Below, piece by piece: positions 25,274-34,153 of a stretch of 64,000 nucleotides of DNA. A program made the translations under genes and the position numbers. The notes under the pieces were generated by a model. The model worked only from the letters and a program-made list of their open reading frames with translations. It was not told the DNA's origin and searched no databases. Location of the stretch: positions 62,001-126,000 of the forward strand of contig JAAVHI010000004.1 in assembly GCA_014799785.1 (NCBI GenBank). Reading direction: 5' to 3'. Source of the stretch: Ruminococcus sp. (GTDB lineage: Bacteria; Bacillota; Clostridia; Oscillospirales; Ruminococcaceae). The stretch's first letter is position 1. Each line of letters starts with the position of its first letter.

Positions 25274-27064
25274 TTACATCGGTATCGGATAGCAGCCGAT
25301 ATAAGTTCCCTGCTCCGCAAGCTCCTGCTGCTCGTCAGCGGAAAGCTGTTTTTTCAGATTATCGGGGATAGGATCTTTCGACCAGATCACATATGTAACG
25401 CTGTATGCCAAAGGATCAAATTCGCCGTATACATATGCGTCTCCGTAAAAATAACCGGAAATGTCGAACTCCTCTCCGCCTGAGTTAATGATCACGCTGC
25501 TGCCCGAAAATTTACCGCCCGAAGAAGGTTTATTTCCAATACCCATATAGTAAGCCGTTTCCGACACAGCCCTGTGATACCTCTCGGCGGTATCATTTGC
25601 GGAAGATATTTTGGACTTCCGAATATAATTGCCCATTGCGCTGCCCGGAGCAGTTTCCTCCATGACCGCGGTAAAGTCGCTTTCGATATTTTCAAGCAGA
25701 GTATCAAGCTCCTCCTCGGTAATGTCGAGGAATTCTTTCTCCGCGTCAAGCGCAGGTATCGTTCCGCCCTTTTCAACGGTAACAACTCCCTTTGGCAGAT
25801 ATGATACCTCTGTCGAACCGTTTACCGCGGAAATTCTGTCCAGCGTTATTTCAAAGGATTTTTTGTCCGTTTTTACCGTACCCTCAGCCTTGCAGGAAAT
25901 TTCCGCATCGGGAATGTCAAAAGTAATAGTGTAATTCTCTCCGTCCCTGTTGGAAGCAAGGGTCGCAAGTTCGCTTGTTTCTCCGTTGTCGACAAGAGAA
26001 AATACTGTCTCCGAGCCGTTGTCATTCATTGTTATATCCGCAGCGACTGCATACTCCTCGCCGTCTCCGATTACGCCCGCCTTAAAGCTTTGCTTGTCGG
26101 AATTTTCAGGGTCTGCGCCGTAAAGAACGTCCGCGTAAAAGCACATATTCTCTCCGTCGGCAGCAGCCAGAAAATCTATATCGGACATCATAAGCATATG
26201 GCTCTTGCTGTTTACATAGTGTACGACCTTGATGCTGCAATCGTCCAGCTCGTCAAATGTTGACATGATCTGCTCTTTCATTTCGTCCTTGGTGTAGTAC
26301 TCAAAATCCTGCTCGTCGGCGTATTCGTCCAGGTACAGGTCGATAAGCTGTTCAGCCATGGAAACGATATCCTCTTTCGCAAAGCTGTAGGTAACTATAT
26401 TCGCGCTTACAGTCTCGCCGCCGATATCCGATTCCACATTTTCCTCGGTAACGGGAGGGTGCGCCGCCATGTAGTCCTCGACTATCGCCGACAGCTTATC
26501 TGCGGACTCCGTGTCCTCCTCCGCGACAGAGGATATCTCCTCTATGTACTGCATGAACGTATCGTAATCAGACTGCCACATAGCGTACTCCGAACCAGAA
26601 TCGGGAGCAAAAATTGAAGCCGCCAGTTTTTCCGCAAAGCCCTCAAAGGTCACATCGTAGACGTGTCTACCGGAATTTCCGTCAGTGCCGAACTTCAAGC
26701 CGTCCCTGCCTGTGTAGAGATAAACCTCCGCGGAAGTCCCCTCCGTGCCTGTCAGCTTATAGACCTGAGCGGTTTTTTCGTCCTTTTCATTAACGTATAG
26801 TTCTCCGCTGAACTGTACGCCCTCAACTTCAAAGTTCAGCTTGAAGGAGCCGTCCTCGCAGGCTTCCTGCAAAAGCTTGTGCTCCGCCCCGAAGCCACTG
26901 CCCGCAACGGCTTTCATTGTGTTCTCCTGCGCCATGGAAATGTACTCCGCGGGCTGCTCGCTGAGCATTTTCGAGTAGTTTGTACAGCCCGACATTGTCA
27001 GCATGACCGCTGCTGCTGCCGCGCCGCAAGCAGCCGCTTTAAGTCCTCCCAAAATCTTTTTCAT
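25274..27064 (-). CDS. Large lipoprotein of unknown function
   Basis: The 596-residue protein has a signal peptide ending in the lipobox TMSGC (Cys 27), so it is anchored on the outer face of the membrane. I do not recognise a domain. The body is acidic and beta-rich in the second half, with repeated short strands such as YAVAADITMNDNGSETVFSLV and YTITFDIPDAEISCKAEGTV, which suggests a lipocalin- or LolA-like sheet, but this is only an impression. The start at 27064 follows AAAGGA; a codon 18 bases upstream lacks a site. It has a consensus promoter and its own terminator. Confidence 0.8.
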   Translation of the reverse strand: MKKILGGLKAAACGAAAAAVMLTMSGCTNYSKMLSEQPAEYISMAQENTMKAVAGSGFGAEHKLLQEACEDGSFKLNFEVEGVQFSGELYVNEKDEKTAQVYKLTGTEGTSAEVYLYTGRDGLKFGTDGNSGRHVYDVTFEGFAEKLAASIFAPDSGSEYAMWQSDYDTFMQYIEEISSVAEEDTESADKLSAIVEDYMAAHPPVTEENVESDIGGETVSANIVTYSFAKEDIVSMAEQLIDLYLDEYADEQDFEYYTKDEMKEQIMSTFDELDDCSIKVVHYVNSKSHMLMMSDIDFLAAADGENMCFYADVLYGADPENSDKQSFKAGVIGDGEEYAVAADITMNDNGSETVFSLVDNGETSELATLASNRDGENYTITFDIPDAEISCKAEGTVKTDKKSFEITLDRISAVNGSTEVSYLPKGVVTVEKGGTIPALDAEKEFLDITEEELDTLLENIESDFTAVMEETAPGSAMGNYIRKSKISSANDTAERYHRAVSETAYYMGIGNKPSSGGKFSGSSVIINSGGEEFDISGYFYGDAYVYGEFDPLAYSVTYVIWSKDPIPDNLKKQLSADEQQELAEQGTYIGCYPIPM

Positions 27065-27124
27065 GATAATTCCTTTCCGCATAAATCGCTAAACAACGTA
27101 ATATGCACTGATCGTTCTTTAAAA

Positions 27125-27153
27125 ATTATACACCCGCAAAGCTTTTCTGTCAA
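27125..27153 (-). promoter_or_regulatory. Consensus SigA promoter of the large lipoprotein gene
   Basis: On the minus strand TTGACA and TATAAT are exact consensus hexamers with 17 bp between them, about 60 bases before the start at 27064. Confidence 0.88.
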
Positions 27154-27234
27154 TCGTTCGGACGCCCCCTGCGCCATTTTTAACACAAATGCCAAATCAA
27201 AGCCGAACCCGCGCCTCCGAATTGTACAAAATAA

Positions 27235-27264
27235 AAGCGGGCCGGACTTTAAACCGACCCGCTT
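27235..27264 (-). terminator. Terminator of the giant fibronectin III gene
   Basis: An inverted repeat aagcgggccgg / accgacccgctt (one mismatch) is followed on the minus strand by TTATTTTG, seven bases after the stop codon. Confidence 0.8.
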
Positions 27265-27270
27265 GTAAAA

Positions 27271-30200
27271 TTATCTTTTTTCAACGCTCTTTATGCGATA
27301 TCTTTTTTTGCCGCCCTGTACGACCTTAAGCTTTTTGTTGTGGGGCATGATGTCGGGAAGCGTGGTTGAAAGAAGCACTCCCGAATTGAAGATTCCCGCA
27401 AAATCGCCGTTTATGATTCCTCCGCCCGAAGAAATATCCTGAATATGCTCCTTGTAGATTACAAGCGCATAGGGGGAGAAGCTGGAGCATACGAACTGAA
27501 CGCACCATACGTTGTCGATATCCACGATAGCGCATGGCAGAACTTCAAGCGTTGTGTCCGCGGTACGGATCCAGTCCTCGGCGGAATCATCCGCTGTGAT
27601 CTCCTCGGTATCCACCATTCCGTCGCCGATATGGACAACCGTGATGTAGTCGCGGTAAGCGATAAGCCTGTCGGGGATAGGCATGGTTATCGTCACGGTA
27701 TAGCCGGGATTGGGATCAACCTCGATCTTTGTACCCTCTTTATAAATGCTTATATCGAAAGGATAGATTATGAAGCTCTTCAGTCCGTCAGCGTAATTTT
27801 TAAGCACGTCCTTTACCGCATCGGTGGATTCCTTGTTTGTGGTAAAGTAAACGTCTACAGCCTCGTCAAATGCAGCGTGGTTTGCGCTGGCGTCAATATA
27901 CTCACTGTGGGAGATACCATAAGGAGTAGTACCTCTTACGTTAAGAGCTGTGTCTATATCGGTAATAGAACCCGTTGAGGGAGTTGCCGTTACCGACATG
28001 GAGTACTCACCGTAGAATCTTTCACCGTTTACGGTCTTGTAGGGAGCGACCATATAGGTGTACTTCTGACCGTTTTTAAGTCCCGTATGTGAGTACTTGG
28101 TTCCGCTTATAACGGTTATAGGCTCAAACTCCATTGTTTTGGAATTGTAGAGATAAACAACGTATCCCTCCGCGCCTTTGACGGCTGTCCAGCTCAGGTC
28201 AACCTGACGGTTTCCCGCCGTTGCGACAAGGTCTATTACCGCGTTGATGGAAATTCCCGTAGTAATAGTTATAGACTTTGTAGGACTGCTGTATACTCTT
28301 GTGCCGTTTACTGTCTTATAGGCAACGACGTAATACGTCCAGCTGTCGCCGTTAATGAGGTTTGTATGAACGTAAGCGTTCCTGCTCACATCAAACTGAT
28401 AGGAGCGTCCGCCGCCGTAAGCGTAAACTATATAGCCCTCCGCGCCTTTGACTGTCGACCATGTCAGAGAAGCCTGACCGTCTGTAGTCACTACATTGAA
28501 GTCCTTTGGAGAGTCAAGCTCGTCGCCTATCGTAAAGTTAAGGTGATTGGACTCGTCAAAGCTGTAAACTCTTTCGCCGTTTACTGTTTTATAGGCTTTT
28601 ACATAGTACTCGTATCTGTCGCCGTTGCTGAGACCTGTATGCTGGAAGCTCGTTTTGCTGATATCGACCTCCTGCCAGCCTCCGCCGTTTCTGCGGAAAT
28701 ACAGCACGTAGCCCTCTGCACCCTTTACCGCCGTCCATGACAGATTAACGATTCCGTCGGTAGTTGTTCCCGAGAAATCCTTGGGAGCGTCGAGAGGTAC
28801 TCCGACGATTACCCACACCTCATCAGACTGAGGACCGTAAACCGGTTCGCCGCTTACTTCCTTATAGGCTTCGACATAATATGTATATCTGTCGCCGTTG
28901 TTAAGTCCGGCATGAATATAGGAAGGACTTGTCACATCGAAAACGGTTTTTTCGGTGTAGTCGGTGGTCTCTCCGTTTTTCTTGACATATTTGTAGTGCA
29001 GCTTATAGCCCGAAGCGCCTGATACGGCATTCCAGCTTATATTTACAGTTCCGTCTGTAGTGGTAGCTTTAAGGTTCTGCGGTGTGGTAAGTGCCTGACC
29101 GATCCTGATCTTGACCTTGTTGGACTCCTTGCCCGTTACCTTCTGCGGGTTCTGAGGGTCTCCGCCGATAGCGATCTCCTTGTAGGCAACTACCCAATAG
29201 GTGTAGACCTTGTCATTTTTAATATTTGTATGGGTGTAGGTGGTTCTTTTCAGTCCGCCGATAACGCCCTGGGGATCATCGGGGTCGTTGCTTGTGTAGT
29301 GCAGATCGTATCCTGTCGCACCCGAAACAGCGTCCCAAGAAACGACAGCCTGGCCGTCGGAGGAAGTTGCTCTGACGTTCATAGGAGTATCAAGAAGAGT
29401 GCCGACAGTTGCACGCGCGATCTTTGACCACTGTGTGGTGATCTGTTCGGAGACTGTATTTTCGTCCTCCATTGATCTCATATCCACAACTGCGCGGACT
29501 CTGTACTCGTATCTGTCGCTGTTATAAAGGTTATCGTGTACATAAGTACGGTTGGGACCGTTATAAATAGTTTCCCACACACCGTCGTAATCAACGGTCT
29601 TGTTGTCCTCGTCATGGATACCTGTCTGTCTTGCCTGAAGCTCATAGCGTTCCGCGTTATTGATCGGATCCCACTCGATGGTGACCTGACCGTCTGCGCT
29701 GGTTACCTTATTTATTACGGGAACGATCTTTTTAAAGCTGTCGAGCCTGAACGTAGTGTTTGTGTAGGTGTATCTTTTTGCGTAAAGGATATGCACCGCG
29801 CTGGAGCCGGACTGGATATCGCGGTGTGCTACAGCATAGTAATAGTATGTTTTGCCTTCTATGATATCACTGTCGGAATATGTATTGGAATTTACAAAAG
29901 CCGACTGCATGATCTTCAGATTGAAATACGCCTTGTTTCCGTCGCGGGTCGCAGTTTTTGCGAGCCACTCGCCGAACGTGCTGTAAGGATTGTCTATGCC
30001 GTGGCTTTTCAGATACTCGTCTGTTATCTCCTCGCCCTCGGTTCTGAAAAGGTAAATTCCGTCGTAGTTGTTGTCGCCGCCCAGATGTGCAACGTTGATC
30101 TCATAGAACGTGCTTCCGCTTGAGGATACTCTCTGAGTTGCGGTTATATCCGGAGTAACGGGAGCTGTGTAAAGATCCTTGCCGTTTCCCACGGGGTTGC

Positions 30201-31485
30201 TTGCGCTGGTGATCATGCCTGCATTTCCCGTGTTGTACTCGGTGCTGCTTTCGGGCCAGTTTACCTTGTAGGCTTCAACAAAGAACTGATAATGCAGACC
30301 GGGATTTACCGATACAGCCAGTCTGAGGCTGTCGCCGTCGTCGATCAGTCTGCTGTCGTTTTTCGGATATGCCGTCTGCCTCCAGGTCGTTCCGCCGTTG
30401 TCGCTTACATGCACGCGGTAGCCTGTAGCTTCGCCGCCTACGTCATTGCCGCCCTGCTGTACGACCTTGTTCCATTTGAGGTAGACCTGGTCGTCATAGG
30501 AATACTCCTCACCCGACGGAAATGCCGTAAATACACCGTTATTGTCATAGCCGACTGTCAGATTCGGCTTATCAAGCTTTGCATTAAAATAAACGCCGTA
30601 CTGTATAGAAAAGGTGTGTCTGATATCGCTTTCAACAATACTGTCTTTTCGTCCCGATACCTGACCTACGACAGTTTTCTGAAGCTGTTCGTCTGTTGCG
30701 TCGGGATCGCCCTGTCTGAAACGCCAGAGCTGCATTTTTGCTATCGGAATGATAGTTACCGTATACTCGTTGTCATTGGTCGGAAGTCCTGTGATCTCCG
30801 CCGAGGTTTGATTGTTCGGATATTCAAAATCTCTTTTGTATCCGGAAGCGTTCTCGACCCTTACGATGTAGTGGTCGATGATATTTGTAACAGGGTAGTC
30901 CGTGCTGAAATGTCTTCCGCTTTCGTCCACGTGATTACAGCCCGCTTCAACTCTGTACGCCCATGTTATCTGAAGTGCGCCGTTGGCCGTTTTTAAGCTT
31001 GTTATATCCGCTGTAACGCAGTCGCGCGCGTGGAGGTATTCGTCCTCCAGATACGCCTCTGTTTCGCCGACGGTAGCTCCGTCGATCTTGGGGATAAGGC
31101 GGTATGTTTTTCCCGTATCGTCGTCCTTTACGGAAATAGCGGTACCAACCGCGCTTGCAGTGATGCCGAGGTCAATATCCAGCTCGGGCGCAACCATAAG
31201 AAGAAACGCCGCCGCCAGAACAGCAGACATAACGCGTCCCCAAAAAGGCTTCTTCACATAAACGATATCGTCCTGCCTGCGGGCTCTGGATTTTTCCTGG
31301 GGCTTCCTGACGCCGAGGAAATTTCCGTTCTTGTCCGACAGAGCAAGATCCGCGCGGCACAGCAAAGCGTACCACAGCTTCACGAACAGCTCCGCGATAA
31401 CGCAGGGGAGCCACATAAGCTTATTTTTGCTGCGCTTTGCCTTTAAGCGGCGCAGTATCGCTTTTTTGGTATTAAAGTCCAGCAT
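27271..31485 (-). CDS. Giant secreted protein with tandem fibronectin III domains
   Basis: The protein has about 1404 residues. A basic 75-80 residue leader precedes one hydrophobic segment (about 82-100) and a likely signal cleavage near ITASA. Two or three divergent Fn3-like domains (about 125-560) follow, then at least six closely related Fn3 repeats (about 590-1180), each with a TTDGxVxLSWxAVKGAEGY pattern and a tyrosine-rich closing strand. The last 200 residues form another domain with the VDVYFTT and VCSSFSPYALVIYK stretches, and a basic tail KKRYRIKSVEKR. No LPXTG, SLH or dockerin motif is seen. It is likely a surface or matrix protein. GGAGG precedes the chosen ATG. Confidence 0.82.
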   Translation of the reverse strand: MLDFNTKKAILRRLKAKRSKNKLMWLPCVIAELFVKLWYALLCRADLALSDKNGNFLGVRKPQEKSRARRQDDIVYVKKPFWGRVMSAVLAAAFLLMVAPELDIDLGITASAVGTAISVKDDDTGKTYRLIPKIDGATVGETEAYLEDEYLHARDCVTADITSLKTANGALQITWAYRVEAGCNHVDESGRHFSTDYPVTNIIDHYIVRVENASGYKRDFEYPNNQTSAEITGLPTNDNEYTVTIIPIAKMQLWRFRQGDPDATDEQLQKTVVGQVSGRKDSIVESDIRHTFSIQYGVYFNAKLDKPNLTVGYDNNGVFTAFPSGEEYSYDDQVYLKWNKVVQQGGNDVGGEATGYRVHVSDNGGTTWRQTAYPKNDSRLIDDGDSLRLAVSVNPGLHYQFFVEAYKVNWPESSTEYNTGNAGMITSASNPVGNGKDLYTAPVTPDITATQRVSSSGSTFYEINVAHLGGDNNYDGIYLFRTEGEEITDEYLKSHGIDNPYSTFGEWLAKTATRDGNKAYFNLKIMQSAFVNSNTYSDSDIIEGKTYYYYAVAHRDIQSGSSAVHILYAKRYTYTNTTFRLDSFKKIVPVINKVTSADGQVTIEWDPINNAERYELQARQTGIHDEDNKTVDYDGVWETIYNGPNRTYVHDNLYNSDRYEYRVRAVVDMRSMEDENTVSEQITTQWSKIARATVGTLLDTPMNVRATSSDGQAVVSWDAVSGATGYDLHYTSNDPDDPQGVIGGLKRTTYTHTNIKNDKVYTYWVVAYKEIAIGGDPQNPQKVTGKESNKVKIRIGQALTTPQNLKATTTDGTVNISWNAVSGASGYKLHYKYVKKNGETTDYTEKTVFDVTSPSYIHAGLNNGDRYTYYVEAYKEVSGEPVYGPQSDEVWVIVGVPLDAPKDFSGTTTDGIVNLSWTAVKGAEGYVLYFRRNGGGWQEVDISKTSFQHTGLSNGDRYEYYVKAYKTVNGERVYSFDESNHLNFTIGDELDSPKDFNVVTTDGQASLTWSTVKGAEGYIVYAYGGGRSYQFDVSRNAYVHTNLINGDSWTYYVVAYKTVNGTRVYSSPTKSITITTGISINAVIDLVATAGNRQVDLSWTAVKGAEGYVVYLYNSKTMEFEPITVISGTKYSHTGLKNGQKYTYMVAPYKTVNGERFYGEYSMSVTATPSTGSITDIDTALNVRGTTPYGISHSEYIDASANHAAFDEAVDVYFTTNKESTDAVKDVLKNYADGLKSFIIYPFDISIYKEGTKIEVDPNPGYTVTITMPIPDRLIAYRDYITVVHIGDGMVDTEEITADDSAEDWIRTADTTLEVLPCAIVDIDNVWCVQFVCSSFSPYALVIYKEHIQDISSGGGIINGDFAGIFNSGVLLSTTLPDIMPHNKKLKVVQGGKKRYRIKSVEKR

Positions 31486-31562
31486 AAATACCTCCACATA
31501 TTTTACACACGGACACAGTTTGCCCGTAAAATTATTTTTAAAGACAATAAGCCATTGTTATA

Positions 31563-31591
31563 ATAATACCATATTTTCATAAAAAAGTAAA
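31563..31591 (-). promoter_or_regulatory. Promoter of the giant fibronectin III gene
   Basis: On the minus strand TTTACT and TATTAT are separated by 17 bp, about 75 bases before the start codon. Confidence 0.55.
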
Positions 31592-31657
31592 GGAATTTAT
31601 ATCGGCAATTTTGCACAAATTTACACACCGATCATCAATATTTTGTATAAAATCCGA

Positions 31658-31831
31658 TCACATTTGTTTTCTGACCACGCCGTACTCGTCGTCGAGGCGG
31701 TACCAGTGGCATTCGCCGCTGCCGCCGCTGAGAAATCTTCCCATTTCGTCCTCGTCAAGATCGGCCGCGCAGACGTACTGCTCCCAGTCCTCGTCGTAAA
31801 CGTAGTTCACGCAGCTTTCGCACTCACTCAT
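31658..31831 (-). CDS. Small cysteine-containing protein, DUF6472-like
   Basis: The 57-residue protein starts MSECESCVNYVYDEDWEQY and contains four cysteines (CxxC near the start, one at VCAAD, one at ECHWY). This layout, with aspartate-rich middle and a CHWYR segment, matches small DUF6472-type proteins of Clostridia. The four cysteines could bind a metal such as zinc. The ATG overlaps the sfsA stop by four bases and GGAGA precedes it, so it is made together with SfsA. Confidence 0.8.
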   Translation of the reverse strand: MSECESCVNYVYDEDWEQYVCAADLDEDEMGRFLSGGSGECHWYRLDDEYGVVRKQM

Positions 31832-32502
31832 AGCTTTATCTCCACCTTGTTTCTTATTTTCATGCTGTCGGGAGTTACCTCACAGTCGTAAGCCATAAGC
31901 TGTACTCCACGCTCCGCCGCAAGCCTTAAAGCCTGTCCGAACTCGGGGTGAGTGGTATCATTCGGCTTAAAGTACCGCACGTCCTCCATCTGTATCACAA
32001 ACAGCAGATACGTCTCAAATCCCTCGTCAAGACACCTTGCCAGCTCGTTTATATGCTTCACGCCCCTCTCCGTGGGAGCGTCGGGAAACATCACCGCGCC
32101 GTCCTCCTCAAGTGTAACGCCCTTTACCTCAAGCAGTATTTTCCTGCCGCCCTGCTCTATGTAAAAATCAAACCGCGAGTTCCCATAGCTGTACTCCGGC
32201 TTTATCGTCCCTCCCGGAAAAACCGCCGGCAGAAACTCCCCCGCCGCAATGTTCGGCGCGCCGCTGTCCATGTTGATGAGCCTGTCCCCTTTTTGAACAG
32301 CCACAAGGTCGTACATGGTTTTCCTTTTCGCGGACTGCTCCGCCTTTTCCAGCCAGACCCGCGCGCCATCTGTCAGAAGCTCCCTGCACCGCCCGGTATT
32401 TTTCACATGGCACACCTCGGTCTTTCCGTCAATTTCCACATTTGCCACAAATCTGTTGGGACGGGAAACAAACCGTCCCTCAACGATATTTTTATATCTC
32501 AC
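31828..32502 (-). CDS. sfsA: SfsA family nuclease-like protein
   Basis: The 224-residue protein matches SfsA, first named for sugar fermentation stimulation and now regarded as a DNA/RNA-binding nuclease-like protein. It has an N-terminal OB-like part (RFVANVEIDGKTEVCHVKNTGRC) and a PD-(D/E)xK-like core with SRFDFYIEQGGRKILLEVKGVTL, where Asp and the Glu-Val-Lys trio are the expected active-site residues. The PDAPTERGVKHI motif is also typical. It heads a two-gene unit with the DUF6472-like gene. Confidence 0.94.
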   Translation of the reverse strand: MRYKNIVEGRFVSRPNRFVANVEIDGKTEVCHVKNTGRCRELLTDGARVWLEKAEQSAKRKTMYDLVAVQKGDRLINMDSGAPNIAAGEFLPAVFPGGTIKPEYSYGNSRFDFYIEQGGRKILLEVKGVTLEEDGAVMFPDAPTERGVKHINELARCLDEGFETYLLFVIQMEDVRYFKPNDTTHPEFGQALRLAAERGVQLMAYDCEVTPDSMKIRNKVEIKL

Positions 32503-32520
32503 AGTATCCCCCTAAACAAA

Positions 32521-32561
32521 ACGATATCCGGGGAATTTCCGCTTTGTCCCCAAGATATCGT
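32521..32561 (-). terminator. Terminator of the parA-ComFB-like operon
   Basis: The inverted repeat acgatatc / gatatcgt, extended by gggga / tcccc, is followed on the minus strand by TTTGTTT. It lies between the ComFB-like gene and sfsA. Confidence 0.75.
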
Positions 32562-32572
32562 CCCATAAGTAT

Positions 32573-33082
32573 TCAGTTGCCGATATTGTGCCTCGGAAAC
32601 CGCCTCCGCTGTATCGCAAGCCTGATAAGCGTGCAGAGCACCTCTCTTCGGCTCTGCATTTTCATTCTGTCGGCGCGGCGCAGGTCGTCCTTGCCGTTGA
32701 CCCTTATTTTCAGCGTGGGAACGGCGTCAATAGCCTCCGCCATTGCCTCCGCGTAGCACACCGCGCAGCGGCAGCAGTTGAATCTTTCCAGCACCTGCGG
32801 CAGAAGCTCTGTCACAAGCTCGCCAGTAATGTCTATCTCCGCGCCGTTCGCGCCCTTTCGGACGCTTTTCGACGTTATCCTCTCCACCTTGAAGCTGCTG
32901 TCCAAAATAGGGTTCGGAGCGGTCTTTTTACCGCCCGTCAGAAGCCGCATAACCGCTTCGGTCTTGTTGGACTTTGCGCCCTTCGCGCTTTTAGCCGCCT
33001 TTTCAGCTTTAGCGGTTTTCTTTGTATTTTCGGTTATTTCGGTATCTGCGTCCTTTGCAGTTTTTGCAGATTTTCCCGCCAT
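32573..33082 (-). CDS. ComFB-like protein with basic, alanine/lysine-rich N-terminus
   Basis: The 169-residue protein has a low-complexity Lys/Ala/Thr N-terminal part (about residues 1-45) and a C-terminal domain (about 75-135) resembling the late competence protein ComFB: ITGELVTELLPQVLERF, then a CxxC-type CCRCAVC cluster, then a helix and a VPTLKIRV strand. ComFB-type proteins have been reported as receptors of cyclic dinucleotides, which would fit the PilZ gene two genes upstream. It starts 19 bases after parA, with GAAAGGATCC before the ATG. The assignment is by eye and moderately sure. Confidence 0.6.
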   Translation of the reverse strand: MAGKSAKTAKDADTEITENTKKTAKAEKAAKSAKGAKSNKTEAVMRLLTGGKKTAPNPILDSSFKVERITSKSVRKGANGAEIDITGELVTELLPQVLERFNCCRCAVCYAEAMAEAIDAVPTLKIRVNGKDDLRRADRMKMQSRREVLCTLIRLAIQRRRFPRHNIGN

Positions 33083-33101
33083 ATTTCAGGATCCTTTCGG
33101 T

Positions 33102-33905
33102 TTAATTGTTTTTCTTTCTTCTGAAGCCGATAACTGTCCGTTCCTCGTCGAAGGCCTCGGGGTACAGAAGCTTCGCCAGTTTGATGTAGTCCTTTGCCGC
33201 CTTGCAGCCGGGGGAATATGTGGTCAGTACCTCCTGATGAGCGGGAGCTTCAGCCGCCGCCACCGAAACGGATATCTTCACGTCCAGCACCTGTGTCTTG
33301 AGCTGCTCGGCGACTATCTCCACCATTTCCGCAACCTCTTCTGCAAGGGTCTGCTTCTTGACGTATTTCGTCAGCAGTATCCCGCGGACGTTCAGTCTTT
33401 TATTGTAGTATTTCTTAACGGCCGTAATAGTCTCCTTAAGCTGAGCGATACCCTGAAGCGACAGTATTTCGGGGGTCATGGGGATAATAAGGTCGTCCGC
33501 CGCGGTATAGGCGTTTATCGTCAGTATGGACAGCGCGGGAGGCGTGTCTATGATGATATAGTCGTAGCTGTATCTGATTATTTTCAGAATATCCTTTAAA
33601 ATGAACTCCCTGCGTTCGGAGGTAAGCTCCAGCTCGCTCCCCGAAAGCAGAATATTTGACGTTATAACGTCGCATATGTGGGTAGTCTTTACAGCCTCCC
33701 TTATATCGCACGCGCCCGTCATAACGTCGTGTATAGTATAGCCGTCGTCCTCCGCGCCCAAGGAAAAGGAAAGATTTCCCTGCGGGTCCATATCAATGCA
33801 GAGGACGCGCTTGTCCTCGCCGCGGAAAATACCGGCAAGCGCGGCGCAGGTAGTGGTTTTTCCAACACCGCCCTTTTGGTTTGTAACAACAATAACAGTC
33901 GCCAT
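33102..33905 (-). CDS. ParA/Soj family ATPase
   Basis: The 267-residue ATPase has the deviant Walker A motif KGGVGKTT (residues 11-18), the DMDPQGN segment (about 38-44), and the Walker B-like YIIIDTPPALS near residue 120. Such proteins position chromosomes, plasmids or cell structures. There is no ParB gene or parS cluster beside it; the partners here are a ComFB-like gene downstream and a PilZ gene upstream, so an organelle- or polarity-type role is possible. The ribosome binding site AAAGGAG is 33 bases from the ATG, with a perfect hairpin between them. Confidence 0.9.
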   Translation of the reverse strand: MATVIVVTNQKGGVGKTTTCAALAGIFRGEDKRVLCIDMDPQGNLSFSLGAEDDGYTIHDVMTGACDIREAVKTTHICDVITSNILLSGSELELTSERREFILKDILKIIRYSYDYIIIDTPPALSILTINAYTAADDLIIPMTPEILSLQGIAQLKETITAVKKYYNKRLNVRGILLTKYVKKQTLAEEVAEMVEIVAEQLKTQVLDVKISVSVAAAEAPAHQEVLTTYSPGCKAAKDYIKLAKLLYPEAFDEERTVIGFRRKKNN

Positions 33906-33911
33906 ATATGA

Positions 33912-33945
33912 ACATTTTCCCGTTAGGGAAAATGTGTACTCCTTT
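33912..33945 (-). promoter_or_regulatory. Ribosome binding site of parA separated from its start by a hairpin
   Basis: On the minus strand AAAGGAG (33939-33945) is followed by three bases, a perfect 10-bp hairpin (acattttccc / gggaaaatgt, loop of four, 33912-33935), six bases and the ATG. Folding the hairpin brings the site to an effective 9 bases from the start. Without folding, spacing would be too long for normal initiation. Confidence 0.6.
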
Positions 33946-33962
33946 CTAACGATGTTTTGTGG

Positions 33963-34052
33963 TTTTGCGTCAGCAAAATTCCGAGCTTAAATTGAGTTTC
34001 ACTCAATTCGAGGAAAACAAAACTCGCAGTTTGAAAATCCTTGATTTTCAAA
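33963..34052. repeat. String of short palindromes in the parA leader
   Basis: Three further hairpins follow one another: ttttgc / gcaaaa at 33963-33978, aattgagt / actcaatt at 33990-34008, and tttgaaaatc / gattttcaaa at 34030-34052. With the hairpin at 33912 they form a run of small palindromes in the 248-base gap between the PilZ and parA genes. They may be REP-like units or leader structures. Confidence 0.5.
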
Positions 34053-34153
34053 TTTTATGACAAGGCTCCTTTCGGGAGTGCCGCTCTCCGACGGAAAGGC
34101 GTCCCCGTAAAGGTCAGCTTCCCCTTTTTGGATTATTATTGGCTATTTGCTTT

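Noticed and set aside
33906..34140. A parS centromere cluster next to parA
   Set aside because: The palindromes here differ from each other and I see no repeated copy of a parS-like 16-mer; no ParB gene is adjacent.
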